From: a virus
Reading direction: 5' to 3' (one strand)
IMG/VR virus record: IMGVR_UViG_3300045116_000161
Location: 1 to 24,284 of that record
DNA: 24,284 bases
Both the position numbers and the translations under genes were made by a program. The first letter of the stretch is position 1. Every line of letters starts with the position of its first letter. The notes below the pieces were generated by a model. The model was not told the origin of the DNA. It made no database searches and was given only the letters and a program-made list of their open reading frames with translations. This document shows positions 1 to 4,935 of the stretch, piece by piece.

Positions 1-12
1 TCCTTTGTCCAT
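1..12 (-). CDS. 5' end of a leftward gene running off the window
   Basis: Only the first four codons (M-D-K-G) are visible. The ATG is preceded by AAAGG seven bases upstream, an SD like those of neighbouring leftward genes. The sequence just upstream (ATCAATTGTCT at 30-40) recurs upstream of the HNH gene at 2990-3000, which supports a real gene start. The product cannot be named. Confidence 0.3.
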
Positions 13-45
13 ATCAATCCTTTGTCGGTAGACAATTGATGATTA

Positions 46-131
46 GGGGTTTCTGACACCAGAAACCCCATTATGTTTATTCCATCCATTCTGAACATGC
101 ACTAGCCATCTTTCCTTGACTGGTGCATGTT
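46..131 (-). terminator. Two inverted repeats downstream of the RNase H-like gene
   Basis: GGGGTTTCT (46-54) pairs with AGAAACCCC (61-69) around a 6-base loop. AACATGCAC (94-102) pairs with GTGCATGTT (123-131), extendable to 12 bp with one G-U pair. They lie between the stop of the RNase H-like gene and the next leftward start. No T-run follows either, so a terminator role is inferred from position. The core of the first hairpin recurs at 3338-3355, so it could instead be a binding site. Confidence 0.45.
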
Positions 132-176
132 GGATCTTATGGCGTTTCTTTTCCCTTTTCAGGGATTTAGAGATTT

Positions 177-611
177 TCAATGACCGAGGACCTCCTTGAT
201 CTTCTCGCCATCCTCTTTGACGAAGGTAGCGCTAATTTGATTTACTGCCTCTATCGCAAGATTTGCGAGAGGTTGTAAGTTCTTGGCCTTGATCCGGCTT
301 TCTCCGGTCAGAAAGCCAATGACTAATTGGCTATCGCCGTGAAATGTAAATTGCAGCTTGCTCTTACTACGCTGTTGTATCTGGCAGGCGTATTGCAAGG
401 CTAAGACTGCTGTTGCCAATTCGCTCTCATTATTTGAGAAACTGCCATATTCCTGGCTGTAGTGATCGGTTATGATTTTCTCGCCACTCTCTTTTACGAT
501 ATTCATAGTGACCTTCTCACCGTTGTGGAAGGTCCTAAACGAACCATATCCTCGTCTCAGAGACTTGGATTGGTTGTTCTTGCTGCCACCGTCAAACCAA
601 ATATCAATCAT
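177..611 (-). CDS. RNase H-like (ribonuclease HI fold) protein
   Basis: 144 aa when started at the ATG at 611, which has AGAAAGGA six bases upstream; an in-frame ATG at 689 would run through the promoter region and is less likely. The RNase HI carboxylates are visible: D7 in IWFDGGS, E64 in NNESELATA and D93 in FHGDSQLVIG, followed by a KAKNLQPL segment seen in short phage RNase H proteins. The protein stops at VLGH, so the C-terminal region that supplies the fourth carboxylate in cellular RNase HI is absent. Such proteins cleave RNA in RNA-DNA hybrids, for example when replication primers are removed. Encoded just after ssb in the same direction but with its own promoter-like element (646-664), consistent with a replication role. 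The fold is fairly sure; activity is unproven. Confidence 0.8.
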   Translation of the reverse strand: MIDIWFDGGSKNNQSKSLRRGYGSFRTFHNGEKVTMNIVKESGEKIITDHYSQEYGSFSNNESELATAVLALQYACQIQQRSKSKLQFTFHGDSQLVIGFLTGESRIKAKNLQPLANLAIEAVNQISATFVKEDGEKIKEVLGH

Positions 612-645
612 TGCGTATCCTTTCTGAGATTGAATTATCCCAAAA

Positions 646-691
646 GAATTAGAAAATGTGTGTCGTTGCGATCTCATGTTCGATCGCAACG
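646..691 (-). promoter_or_regulatory. Leftward promoter-like element 1 with an upstream palindrome
   Basis: Read on the minus strand, GACACACATTTTCTAATTC (664-646) matches the element found ahead of five other leftward genes. It directly abuts a 10-bp inverted repeat, CGTTGCGATC (664-673) with GATCGCAACG (682-691). It lies 35 bases upstream of the RNase H-like start. The conserved TCTAAT is a plausible -10; no good -35 is visible. Confidence 0.5.
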
Positions 692-709
692 CCAGTATAT
701 TGCTCGTTA

Positions 710-818
710 CTGGAAATGGCGTGATCTATCGCCATTTCCAGGCTGTCAGGCCAGCCTTCGAAGAGATTTTCCTTTCTCAGATAAGTTCCGACCCTGGTAT
801 TCTCTATACCAGGGTCGG
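710..818 (-). terminator. Paired hairpins downstream of ssb
   Basis: CCGACCCTGGTA (788-799) pairs perfectly with TACCAGGGTCGG (807-818) around 7 bases, starting 22 bases past the ssb stop. A second perfect 12-bp hairpin has arms 710-721 and 730-741 (core GGAAATGGCG). Neither has a T-run, but position and stability suggest transcription ends or RNA is stabilised here. Confidence 0.55.
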
Positions 819-839
819 CGATAGGTCATGCTCTATGGT

Positions 840-1271
840 TTAGAACGGGATCGCCTCGCCGCTGCTCTCGGCAGCGGGCTGGCTTTTGCCCTGTTCGCCA
901 TTGTCGCCATTGTCGCTGCTGCCCTCTTCCCGGCTGGACAGGAAGCGAATGGCGTTGGCAGTGACCTCATACGAGGACCCTGGACCATTCTGACCCTGCC
1001 AGATCTTCGGGCCGCCGGTCTTGGGATCGGGAACCAGGCGACCTTCAACCAGCACTTTCGTGCCTTTCTTCAGGTACTGGTTGCAGCTCTCCGCCTGTTT
1101 CCCCCAAGCGGCAACCTTGAACCAGATCGTTTCTTTGACCAGCTGCCCGTCCGCGCCGATGTAAGCGCGGTTGGTAGCAACTGAAAAATTCGTCACTGCC
1201 TGGCCAGAAGGGGTATAACGCATCTCGGGGTCTCTGCCGAGATTTCCAACGATTATGACTGTGTGAAACAT
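840..1271 (-). CDS. ssb: Single-stranded DNA-binding protein
   Basis: 143 aa. The N-terminal OB-fold carries the family signatures NLGRDPEMRYTPSGQ, VTNFSVATNR, ETIWFKVAAWGKQAE and GTKVLVEGRL, in the usual order over residues 1-110. A Ser/Glu/Gly-rich linker follows and the end is EAIPF, the IPF tip that recruits partner proteins in bacterial SSBs (usually DDIPF; here less acidic). It coats single strands during replication and recombination. The ATG at 1271 has AAGAAAGG seven bases upstream. Single-gene unit: promoter-like element at 1337-1356 and hairpin at 788-818. The PDPKTGGPKIW segment recalls Chloroflexota SSBs from memory; this was not searched. Confidence 0.95.
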   Translation of the reverse strand: MFHTVIIVGNLGRDPEMRYTPSGQAVTNFSVATNRAYIGADGQLVKETIWFKVAAWGKQAESCNQYLKKGTKVLVEGRLVPDPKTGGPKIWQGQNGPGSSYEVTANAIRFLSSREEGSSDNGDNGEQGKSQPAAESSGEAIPF

Positions 1272-1285
1272 AGAACACCTTTCTT

Positions 1286-1304
1286 GCCCTGCCTCTAACA
1301 GGGC
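1286..1304 (-). promoter_or_regulatory. Hairpin in the ssb leader
   Basis: GCCCTG (1286-1291) and CAGGGC (1299-1304) form a 6-bp stem with a 7-base loop immediately upstream of the ssb SD (about 1278-1284). Its position would let it affect ribosome access, possibly in an autoregulatory way; that is inference. Confidence 0.35.
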
Positions 1305-1336
1305 TATTTAGTATATGGGACGATAAACATCCCAAA

Positions 1337-1375
1337 GGAATTAAATAATGTGTGTCTTACATAATACCATTCTAT
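1337..1375 (-). promoter_or_regulatory. Leftward promoter-like element 2 (ssb)
   Basis: Minus-strand GACACACATTATTTAATTCC (1356-1337) is a copy of the recurring element. Upstream is TGGTATTAT, an extended -10-like string that also precedes element 3 at the same distance. One of the two AT-rich boxes is probably the -10. Confidence 0.5.
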
Positions 1376-1391
1376 CCAAATGATATTATGC

Positions 1392-1432
1392 CATACCGCG
1401 ATAATTAGCCTAAAACCAATTATCGCGGTATG
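1392..1432 (-). terminator. 15-bp perfect hairpin after the 1446-2023 gene pair
   Basis: Arms 1392-1406 and 1418-1432 (CATACCGCGATAATT and its complement) pair without mismatch around 11 bases. It begins 14 bases beyond the stop of the downstream gene of the pair and precedes the ssb promoter element. No T-run, so the exact role is inferred. Confidence 0.55.
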
Positions 1433-1445
1433 TTTCTGGTATTGA

Positions 1446-1691
1446 CTATTCCAAGAATCCTACTCTATTTAGTTGCTTCTCGAATATCGCGAAGTTCTGA
1501 TTGGGAATGGAAAAGTCTCTGATCATGCACTCTACCATTCCGACCATTTTAGATAGTTCTCCTGCCATCTCTCCATTCTTATCGTATACTTTCAAAAATA
1601 TTCCCCCTTTAGTATACGTTGCGCTTTTGCCATTCCCCGAACTACTATGTAGGGAGTAGCCGTGTTGTTTCGCAAATTCCTCTCCCCTCAT
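1446..1691 (-). CDS. Hypothetical protein, 81 aa
   Basis: Not recognised. A small mixed-charge protein, no membrane segment and no cysteine pairs; residues 28-40 (TKGGIFLKVYDKN) look like a beta-hairpin and the C-terminal half is probably helical. Its ATG overlaps the stop of the upstream gene as ATGA (1688-1691), so translation is probably coupled and the two products may act together. Followed by the 1392-1432 hairpin. Confidence 0.6.
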   Translation of the reverse strand: MRGEEFAKQHGYSLHSSSGNGKSATYTKGGIFLKVYDKNGEMAGELSKMVGMVECMIRDFSIPNQNFAIFEKQLNRVGFLE

Positions 1692-2023
1692 AGTTCACCT
1701 CCCGGCCACACTTTACCGTGTGACCAGCATTCACTCTTCTCAGTCACTTCTGCCCCACATTCAGGGCAGAAGCGGTACTCGTTTGTCGAGGGATCGATGT
1801 TGATCTTTAACAGATCATCAATCTCTCTATGCCCATCAAGTGAGACCGCGAGCATGGTTTCCAATACTCCAGGTGACACGAATGCCACCTGGTAATATCG
1901 ACCAGTAATTCTCACCTGGTCAAGTTTGACCTTGTTCCCCCTCACGGGAACTAAGATCACAATATCATTCTCATCATTTTTGGGCGTAATGCCTGTTTCC
2001 ACGTCATAATAAATGTATGACAT
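1688..2023 (-). CDS. Zinc-ribbon-tailed hypothetical protein, 111 aa
   Basis: The N-terminal part (residues 1-80) is beta-rich and unrecognised. The C-terminus has a compact metal site: C86-x-x-C89 (FCPECGAE) and C99-x-x-H102 (CWSH). The ATG at 2023 follows a purine-rich SD (GAGAGGAAGAA). First gene of a two-gene unit under promoter-like element 3; the second starts inside its stop codon. The zinc site suggests nucleic acid or protein contacts, but no function is assigned. Confidence 0.65.
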   Translation of the reverse strand: MSYIYYDVETGITPKNDENDIVILVPVRGNKVKLDQVRITGRYYQVAFVSPGVLETMLAVSLDGHREIDDLLKINIDPSTNEYRFCPECGAEVTEKSECWSHGKVWPGGEL

Positions 2024-2072
2024 TTCTTCCTCTCTTCCTCCCGCCGACTAAGATAGATAACCTAAAGGTCAT

Positions 2073-2110
2073 CACCAGTATTAAAGAATGTGTCATTTAT
2101 AATACCATCT
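2073..2110 (-). promoter_or_regulatory. Leftward promoter-like element 3
   Basis: Minus strand: TGACACATTCT followed by TTAATACTGGTG (2095-2073), with TGGTATTAT just upstream. It sits 50 bases before the 2023 start. CACCAGTATTA on the plus strand is identical in elements 3, 4 and 5. Confidence 0.5.
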
Positions 2111-2138
2111 ATCTATCCATATATACCCCTTCAAGAAT

Positions 2139-2237
2139 ATAGCTTGTGATAATCTTGTGTATATACATTGGCTATACACGTATATACATCGTGGCTGCAC
2201 AATAGCTTGTGATAACCTAGTGTTTCAAAATGAAACA
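2139..2237. promoter_or_regulatory. Repeats and palindromes between a leftward and a rightward promoter
   Basis: Three nested patterns: (a) a 22-bp near-identical direct repeat beginning ATAGCTTGTGATAA at 2139 and 2202 (two differences); (b) GTATATAC, an 8-bp palindrome, at 2159 and 2180, 21 bp apart (two helical turns); (c) the perfect palindrome TGTTTCA-AAA-TGAAACA at 2221-2237, ending 20 bp before the -35 of the rightward promoter. This is the arrangement of an operator or a small replication-origin region. No protein in the window is an obvious binder. Confidence 0.55.
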
Positions 2238-2256
2238 TGATTGGCATCGAAAACAC

Positions 2257-2285
2257 TTGACTTTTTGTGAAAATATTGATATAAT
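2257..2285 (+). promoter_or_regulatory. Near-consensus sigma70-type promoter, rightward
   Basis: TTGACT (2257-2262), a 17-bp spacer, then TATAAT (2280-2285). This is the best housekeeping promoter seen by eye in the window, and it points rightward inside a leftward gene region. Expected start near 2292. No open frame with an SD follows; a structured RNA does. Confidence 0.75.
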
Positions 2286-2291
2286 CTGCGC

Positions 2292-2386
2292 CGATCAAGT
2301 ACTGCCGCACAGTAAGAAACCGCCCGTGAGCGGTTTGCACATCGAAAGAGAGCGCATCATTTACGGAATGCGCTCTTTCTTTCGAT
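2292..2386 (+). ncRNA. Candidate small structured RNA, about 95 nt
   Basis: Three consecutive hairpins follow the 2257-2285 promoter: TACTG/CAGTA (2300-2304, 2310-2314); AAACCGC/GCGGTTT (2317-2323, 2330-2336); and a 17-bp stem (2341-2357 with 2368-2386, one 2-base bulge, loop 2358-2367) whose distal 9 bp, AGAGCGCAT/ATGCGCTCT, is followed by TTCTTTC, so it may be the terminator. Every base from 2300 onward falls in or near a stem. No known RNA family is recognised. It could be a regulatory or antisense RNA; without a clear T-run it could also extend rightward, antisense to the HNH gene, to the terminator at 3006-3026. Confidence 0.55.
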
Positions 2387-2468
2387 AGATGTAGCAAAAG
2401 ACCGCAGCCTCTTATAGGTGCAATGTTTTTTGCGTTAGGCACAATTCTCCCGGAGTCGATATTGCAAT

Positions 2469-2966
2469 TTATGATAAAGGATGTCTACCCCAAGGCTCGG
2501 GCCAATCATCTTCAAAGTCTGATGGGACATAGCGTTCTGTATGAACTGCTTTATGGCAAGAATGGCACACAGTAACCAGGTTATCAAGGTCATTATGAGA
2601 ACGATCCCAATCTATATGATGGACATTGAGTTGTGCTTCCACGGCGTCTTTCCCGCATATTCGGCACATATAGGAATCACGCTCAAGGATTTGGGCGCGG
2701 ATCTTAGTCCAGCCTGGAATGTCGCTACTGCTGCCAGCTGTTTTATATCTTAGAGCTCTTGCTTGTATATGGCGTGATTTTTTGATTGGCTTTTCTTTTT
2801 TAACAGGTTGTTTTTCTGTTTCGATGGGTTGTTCTTCTATCTCGATAGGCTGTTCTTCAGTAAAGATCTCTTCATCATATCTAGGGTTCTTAATGTAGTC
2901 GCCACAAGACCCTTTTATCCATTTGTATTCCATGAATACCTTCCTTTTTTTATCGAAATATACCAT
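2469..2966 (-). CDS. HNH endonuclease
   Basis: 165 aa from the ATG at 2966 (AGGGGA upstream). An ATG at 2933 (residue 12) has the stronger SD, AAGGAAGG five bases upstream, and may be the true start. Residues 36-63 are a charged linker of imperfect EEQPIE/EKQPVK repeats. The HNH core spans 86-145: C101-x-x-C104, LNVHHIDW (H116, H117), ND-x-DNL (N129) and CHSCHKAVH (C134, C137, H142), all key residues present. HNH enzymes nick or cut DNA with one metal ion; in phages they act in packaging or as homing nucleases. Free-standing here, with non-coding DNA on both sides, so a mobile homing role is possible. Confidence 0.9.
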   Translation of the reverse strand: MVYFDKKRKVFMEYKWIKGSCGDYIKNPRYDEEIFTEEQPIEIEEQPIETEKQPVKKEKPIKKSRHIQARALRYKTAGSSSDIPGWTKIRAQILERDSYMCRICGKDAVEAQLNVHHIDWDRSHNDLDNLVTVCHSCHKAVHTERYVPSDFEDDWPEPWGRHPLS

Positions 2967-3005
2967 AATTTCCCCTACTCGCAGTCGTCAGACAATTGAT
3001 TACAG

Positions 3006-3026
3006 GGCGGCTAACGCCGCCTTTTT
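3006..3026 (+). terminator. Rho-independent terminator, rightward
   Basis: GGCGGC-TAAC-GCCGCC followed by TTTTT, a textbook terminator on the plus strand. No rightward gene precedes it, so it most likely ends antisense or small-RNA transcription starting at about 2292. Confidence 0.7.
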
Positions 3027-3370
3027 GTCTTATCGAATAGAGCCATTCTTACCAGCGTAGGTTATGGTTTGCGGGGGTTATGGGATTCTGGTAGGGAGCA
3101 GTGGGGTATTCTCACCGGCGGTGGTTCATACCCGATTAGATTGCAGGGGCTTGCCAGATTAGAGTGGGTGGGCGGGGGTAGTGGCGCCTTAATGGCTACA
3201 GCGTGGACATCAGGCGGGATGGGTGGGGGTAGGGGGTCACGTCTTTGACAGTACATCACCGACATCACGTTCCCGCCTGCAAATGGGGGTCACGCCTAGG
3301 CTAAAGCATCCCGATCACGCTTCCCACCAGAGTTCACGTTTCCGGTGTCAGAAACTCACGATCACGCCTT
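3027..3370. other. Non-coding G-rich region with TCACG repeats
   Basis: No credible gene. The plus strand is rich in G-runs: GGGATGGGTGGGGG then TAGGGGG (3216-3236) fits a four-run G-quadruplex with 1-2 base loops; looser runs lie at 3071-3103 and 3166-3178. TCACG occurs at 3237, 3265, 3290, 3315, 3334, 3356 and 3362, mostly 19-28 bp apart. TACATCACCGACATCACG (3252-3269) is repeated exactly at 4991-5008. An imperfect palindrome at 3338-3355 matches 49-66 on the opposite strand at 17 of 18 bases. Likely a cis-acting site (origin, partition or packaging); which one is unknown. Confidence 0.5.
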
Positions 3371-3405
3371 AAAAAAAACTCCTCCCTGGTGAAAACCAGG
3401 GAGGA
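3371..3405 (-). terminator. Rho-independent terminator of the 3417-4650 operon
   Basis: On the minus strand an 11-bp stem (3380-3390 with 3395-3405, GAAA-type tetraloop) is followed after one base by T8 (3378-3371). It starts 12 bases beyond the stop of the last gene of the operon. Confidence 0.85.
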
Positions 3406-3416
3406 ATCGGTGCGGG

Positions 3417-3698
3417 TCATGGGCAGTCAGCCAAATCGGCCCGATCCCAGGGGATCCATGCGGGCCAGCCTGCCGCCCGCTCAGCGCGCAAGCGAGCGCT
3501 TGCGCGCTCTAATTCGTCGAGCGCGCAAGCGAGCGCATCGGCGCGCGCATAGTAAAATCCGCTCGACCGCAGCGGCGCAAGGCCGCGGCTGTCGAGGTTG
3601 CCACATGGGTCTATGACCCATGCGCCATTCAGTTCTTCCCCTCTGATCGAGGGGTCGAATTTGACTTCAACTTTTAAACCACAGCGTGTTACCTTCAT
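3417..3698 (-). CDS. Hypothetical protein, 93 aa, with GC-rich repeat segment
   Basis: Not recognised. The ATG at 3698 has AGAGGA eight bases upstream. The N-terminal third (residues 1-35) is a likely beta-strand region; residues 52-75 are an Ala/Arg/Leu/Glu helix (ALDELERASARLRAER) encoded by GC-rich palindromic DNA (3483-3536) unlike its surroundings. The WVIDP..GNLD segment recurs in degraded form just beyond the next gene (3820-3858). Third gene of a leftward operon, preceded by hairpin CCCGGC/GCCGGG (3714-3730) right next to its SD. Confidence 0.55.
   Translation of the reverse strand: MKVTRCGLKVEVKFDPSIRGEELNGAWVIDPCGNLDSRGLAPLRSSGFYYARADALACALDELERASARLRAERAAGWPAWIPWDRADLADCP
3483..3536. 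repeat. Palindromic GC-rich repeat inside a gene
   Basis: AGCGCGCAAGC (3483-3493) pairs with GCTTGCGCGCT (3498-3508). AGCGCGCAAGCGAGCGC is then repeated directly at 3520-3536. The core CGCAAGCGAGCG also appears, inverted, in the palindrome at 4562-4595 inside a neighbouring gene. Confidence 0.7.
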
Positions 3699-3713
3699 TA
3701 TTTTATCCTCTAT

Positions 3714-3820
3714 CCCGGCGAGAAGCCGGGATCAAGCTCTAATTTCCACGCCCTCACATCTGAGGGCATGGATTATGGGGGCTAGGACTGCACAGTCCTA
3801 GCCCTACCTTGATTCTAATG
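3714..3820. repeat. Intergenic repeat, copy A (paired with 4277-4381)
   Basis: About 105 bp that matches 4277-4381 over nearly its whole length, and matches the 3' end of the gene at 4429-4650 over about 70 bp. On the minus strand it contains a perfect 12-bp hairpin (3779-3790 with 3793-3804), then codons reading IIHALRCEGVEIRA-stop, then the CCCGGC/GCCGGG hairpin next to the SD of the 3698 gene. Confidence 0.75.
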
Positions 3821-3833
3821 TCGAGGTTGCCTC

Positions 3834-3858
3834 CATTATGGGTCTACGACCCATAATG
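3834..3858 (-). terminator. Palindrome across the stop codon of the 3844-4263 gene
   Basis: CATTATGGGTC (3834-3844) pairs with GACCCATAATG (3848-3858) around TAC, covering the stop codon. A related palindrome, CATGGGTC-TAT-GACCCATG, lies inside the next gene at about 3604-3622, and both are preceded on the plus strand by GTCGAGGTTGCC. It may limit read-through within the operon; no T-run. Confidence 0.4.
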
Positions 3859-4263
3859 AAGGCAATGGCAATGGTAACAACGGCACTTATCCAGTGCCGC
3901 CTTCACTGCCTCCCTTAAAAACTCAGGGGGGGCAGTGAATGGAATTTGATTATTATTATGTTCGCTATAAATGAGAGTCATCTCTGCGTGACTCTCATAA
4001 ATAGTATCAATGCGCCAGACTTCCACCCTCTCGCCGGTCTGGCGTCCCCATTTCCCTACTACGACCAGCATTTTTTGCCTCAGTGCAAAAACGGCAGACT
4101 TCCCATTACACTCTGTCTTTCTACCAAACTGGTAGATTGGCCGGATCGCCTCCCCCATTGCTCCGGCAATTACCACAGAATGTCCAGAAGACGTATTCTT
4201 TCCCCCATGTTCCGTCAATGTTGGGAGACCGCTTTTACTACGGTCTATATTTATCGTCCCCAT
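3844..4263 (-). CDS. Hypothetical protein, 139 aa
   Basis: Not recognised. The ATG at 4263 has AAGGAG six bases upstream, a strong site. The first 30 residues are polar and Gly/Ser-rich, residues 30-90 are likely beta-rich (VVIAGAMGEA, MLVVVGKWGR), and the C-terminus has CRCYHCHC, a Cys/His cluster that could bind metal. Second gene of the leftward operon; intergenic repeats A and B flank it on both sides, a layout that suggests the gene was inserted into or duplicated with the repeat. Confidence 0.6.
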   Translation of the reverse strand: MGTINIDRSKSGLPTLTEHGGKNTSSGHSVVIAGAMGEAIRPIYQFGRKTECNGKSAVFALRQKMLVVVGKWGRQTGERVEVWRIDTIYESHAEMTLIYSEHNNNQIPFTAPPEFLREAVKAALDKCRCYHCHCLHYGS

Positions 4264-4276
4264 TCTATTCTCCTTT

Positions 4277-4381
4277 CCGGCGAGTAGCCGGGATTAAGCT
4301 CTAATTTCCACACCCTCCGAGCGGAGAGCATGGATTATTAAGGCTAGGACTGTATAGTCCTAGTCCTATCTTGATTCTAAT
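4277..4381. repeat. Intergenic repeat, copy B
   Basis: Near-copy of 3714-3820. On the minus strand: an imperfect hairpin (4341-4351 with 4356-4367, one G-U), codons reading IIHALRSEGVEIRA-stop, then CCGGC/GCCGG next to the SD of the 4263 gene. Several differences from copy A are synonymous (GCC/GCT, GGC/GGT, TGA/TAA), as if the peptide had been under selection. Confidence 0.75.
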
Positions 4382-4385
4382 CTGT

Positions 4386-4411
4386 CCTGAGGGATATGTA
4401 CATCCCTCAGG
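4386..4411. repeat. 10-bp palindrome between the first two operon genes
   Basis: CCTGAGGGAT (4386-4395) and ATCCCTCAGG (4402-4411) around ATGTAC, beginning 18 bases beyond the stop of the 4429-4650 gene on the minus strand. Probably an RNA hairpin that stabilises or attenuates the message. Confidence 0.5.
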
Positions 4412-4428
4412 GCAGCGTTTCGGCGGGA

Positions 4429-4650
4429 TTAGGCTCTAATCTCAATACCCTCTACTCGGAGGGCATGGATTATAATGGACAGGACTTGGACATCAAAACC
4501 CCATCGCCGATCCAACTCGTCCTCCCGGACGTATCTCCGGGAGTCGAGCGCTTTCCTGAGTACAAAAGCACTCGCTCGCTTGCGAGTGCTTTTGTCTTTG
4601 ATTTGTGAGAGAGAGCGTTCGCTCTCTCTCGTCAATAACTGAATAGCCAT
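4429..4650 (-). CDS. Hypothetical small basic protein, 73 aa
   Basis: The start at 4650 is chosen because AAAGGAG lies nine bases upstream and directly after promoter-like element 4; an upstream in-frame ATG (4689) lies inside that element. N-terminal residues 5-40 are Arg/Lys/Ser-rich and encoded by two perfect palindromes (4562-4595 and 4607-4630). The C-terminus (ELDRRWGFDVQVLSIII then HALRVEGIEIRA) looks like a short helix-turn-helix and is the part copied in repeats A and B. First gene of the three-gene leftward operon. A DNA-binding role is only a guess. Confidence 0.6.
   Translation of the reverse strand: MAIQLLTRESERSLSQIKDKSTRKRASAFVLRKALDSRRYVREDELDRRWGFDVQVLSIIIHALRVEGIEIRA
4562..4630. 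repeat. Two perfect palindromes inside the 4429-4650 gene
   Basis: ACAAAAGCACTCGC (4562-4575) pairs with its full complement at 4582-4595, a 14-bp arm with terminator-like A/T flanks on both strands. GAGAGAGAGCG (4607-4617) pairs with CGCTCTCTCTC (4620-4630). The first contains CGCTCGCTTGCG, shared with 3483-3536. Confidence 0.7.
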
Positions 4651-4665
4651 AGTCGTGTCTCCTTT

Positions 4666-4689
4666 CACCAGTATTAGAAAAGGTGTCAC
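4666..4689 (-). promoter_or_regulatory. Leftward promoter-like element 4 (operon 3417-4650)
   Basis: Minus strand GTGACACCTTTT, CTAATACTGGTG. It ends a few bases before the AAAGGAG SD of the first gene, so a TAAT-based -10 would give a very short leader. Confidence 0.55.
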
Positions 4690-4707
4690 TTAGAGATCAC
4701 GCCTATG

Positions 4708-4741
4708 AAAAAAAAGACCACACTGTAGTATCACAGTGTGG
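4708..4741 (-). terminator. Rho-independent terminator of the 4752-4856 gene
   Basis: On the minus strand CCACACTGT and its complement (4741-4733 with 4726-4718) form a 9-bp stem with a 6-base loop, followed after GTC-like bases by T8 (4715-4708). It sits 10 bases beyond the small gene's stop and upstream of element 4, isolating the two units. Confidence 0.85.
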
Positions 4742-4751
4742 GTATTACGCC

Positions 4752-4856
4752 TCAGTCAGTCCCGGTTACCATGTCTATTAGCATGGAATTGCGTGGGACT
4801 TCCGCCAGTGCGCTGCCAAATGCGGACTTATGCGCGGCGACCAGGTATGGAGGCAT
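4752..4856 (-). CDS. Small protein, 34 aa
   Basis: Sequence begins MPPYLVAAHKSAFGSALAEV and ends in MVTGTD. It fills the space between promoter-like element 5 (4905-4928) and a T8 terminator (4708-4741), which is why it is called despite its size. AGGTGG lies just before the ATG, spacing short. A 24-aa frame starting at 4902 (MAPLSIEQEH...) right after the promoter element is the alternative product of the same unit. Function unknown. Confidence 0.45.
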   Translation of the reverse strand: MPPYLVAAHKSAFGSALAEVPRNSMLIDMVTGTD

Positions 4857-4904
4857 TCCACCTGGATTTGAGATGCTCTTGCTCGATACTAAGCGGAGCC
4901 ATCT

Positions 4905-4928
4905 CACCAGTATTATAAAATGTGTGAC
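4905..4928 (-). promoter_or_regulatory. Leftward promoter-like element 5
   Basis: Minus strand GTCACACATTTTATAATAC, then TGGTGA. This copy contains a consensus TATAAT, which supports reading the conserved AT-box as the -10. A further CTATAAT lies 16 bases upstream. Confidence 0.55.
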
Positions 4929-4935
4929 TATTATA

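Noticed and set aside
101-131. 10-aa leftward frame MASACSEWME
   Set aside because: An SD-like AAGGAAAG is present, but the frame is too short and sits in a hairpin.
1045-1335. 96-aa frame overlapping ssb
   Set aside because: Alternative frame of ssb and its leader; ssb is unambiguous.
2131-2442. 103-aa leftward open frame
   Set aside because: GTG start, and the DNA is explained by a rightward promoter, direct repeats and hairpins; the protein has no sensible composition.
3121-3150. tRNA-like GGTTCATACCC
   Set aside because: No acceptor stem, anticodon arm or CCA context could be built around it.
3062-3268. Proline-rich 68-aa leftward frame
   Set aside because: The prolines come from G-runs on the other strand; no SD and no supporting context.
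3027-3370. CRISPR array from the TCACG repeats
   Set aside because: Units are only 5-6 bp with irregular spacing and no spacer structure.
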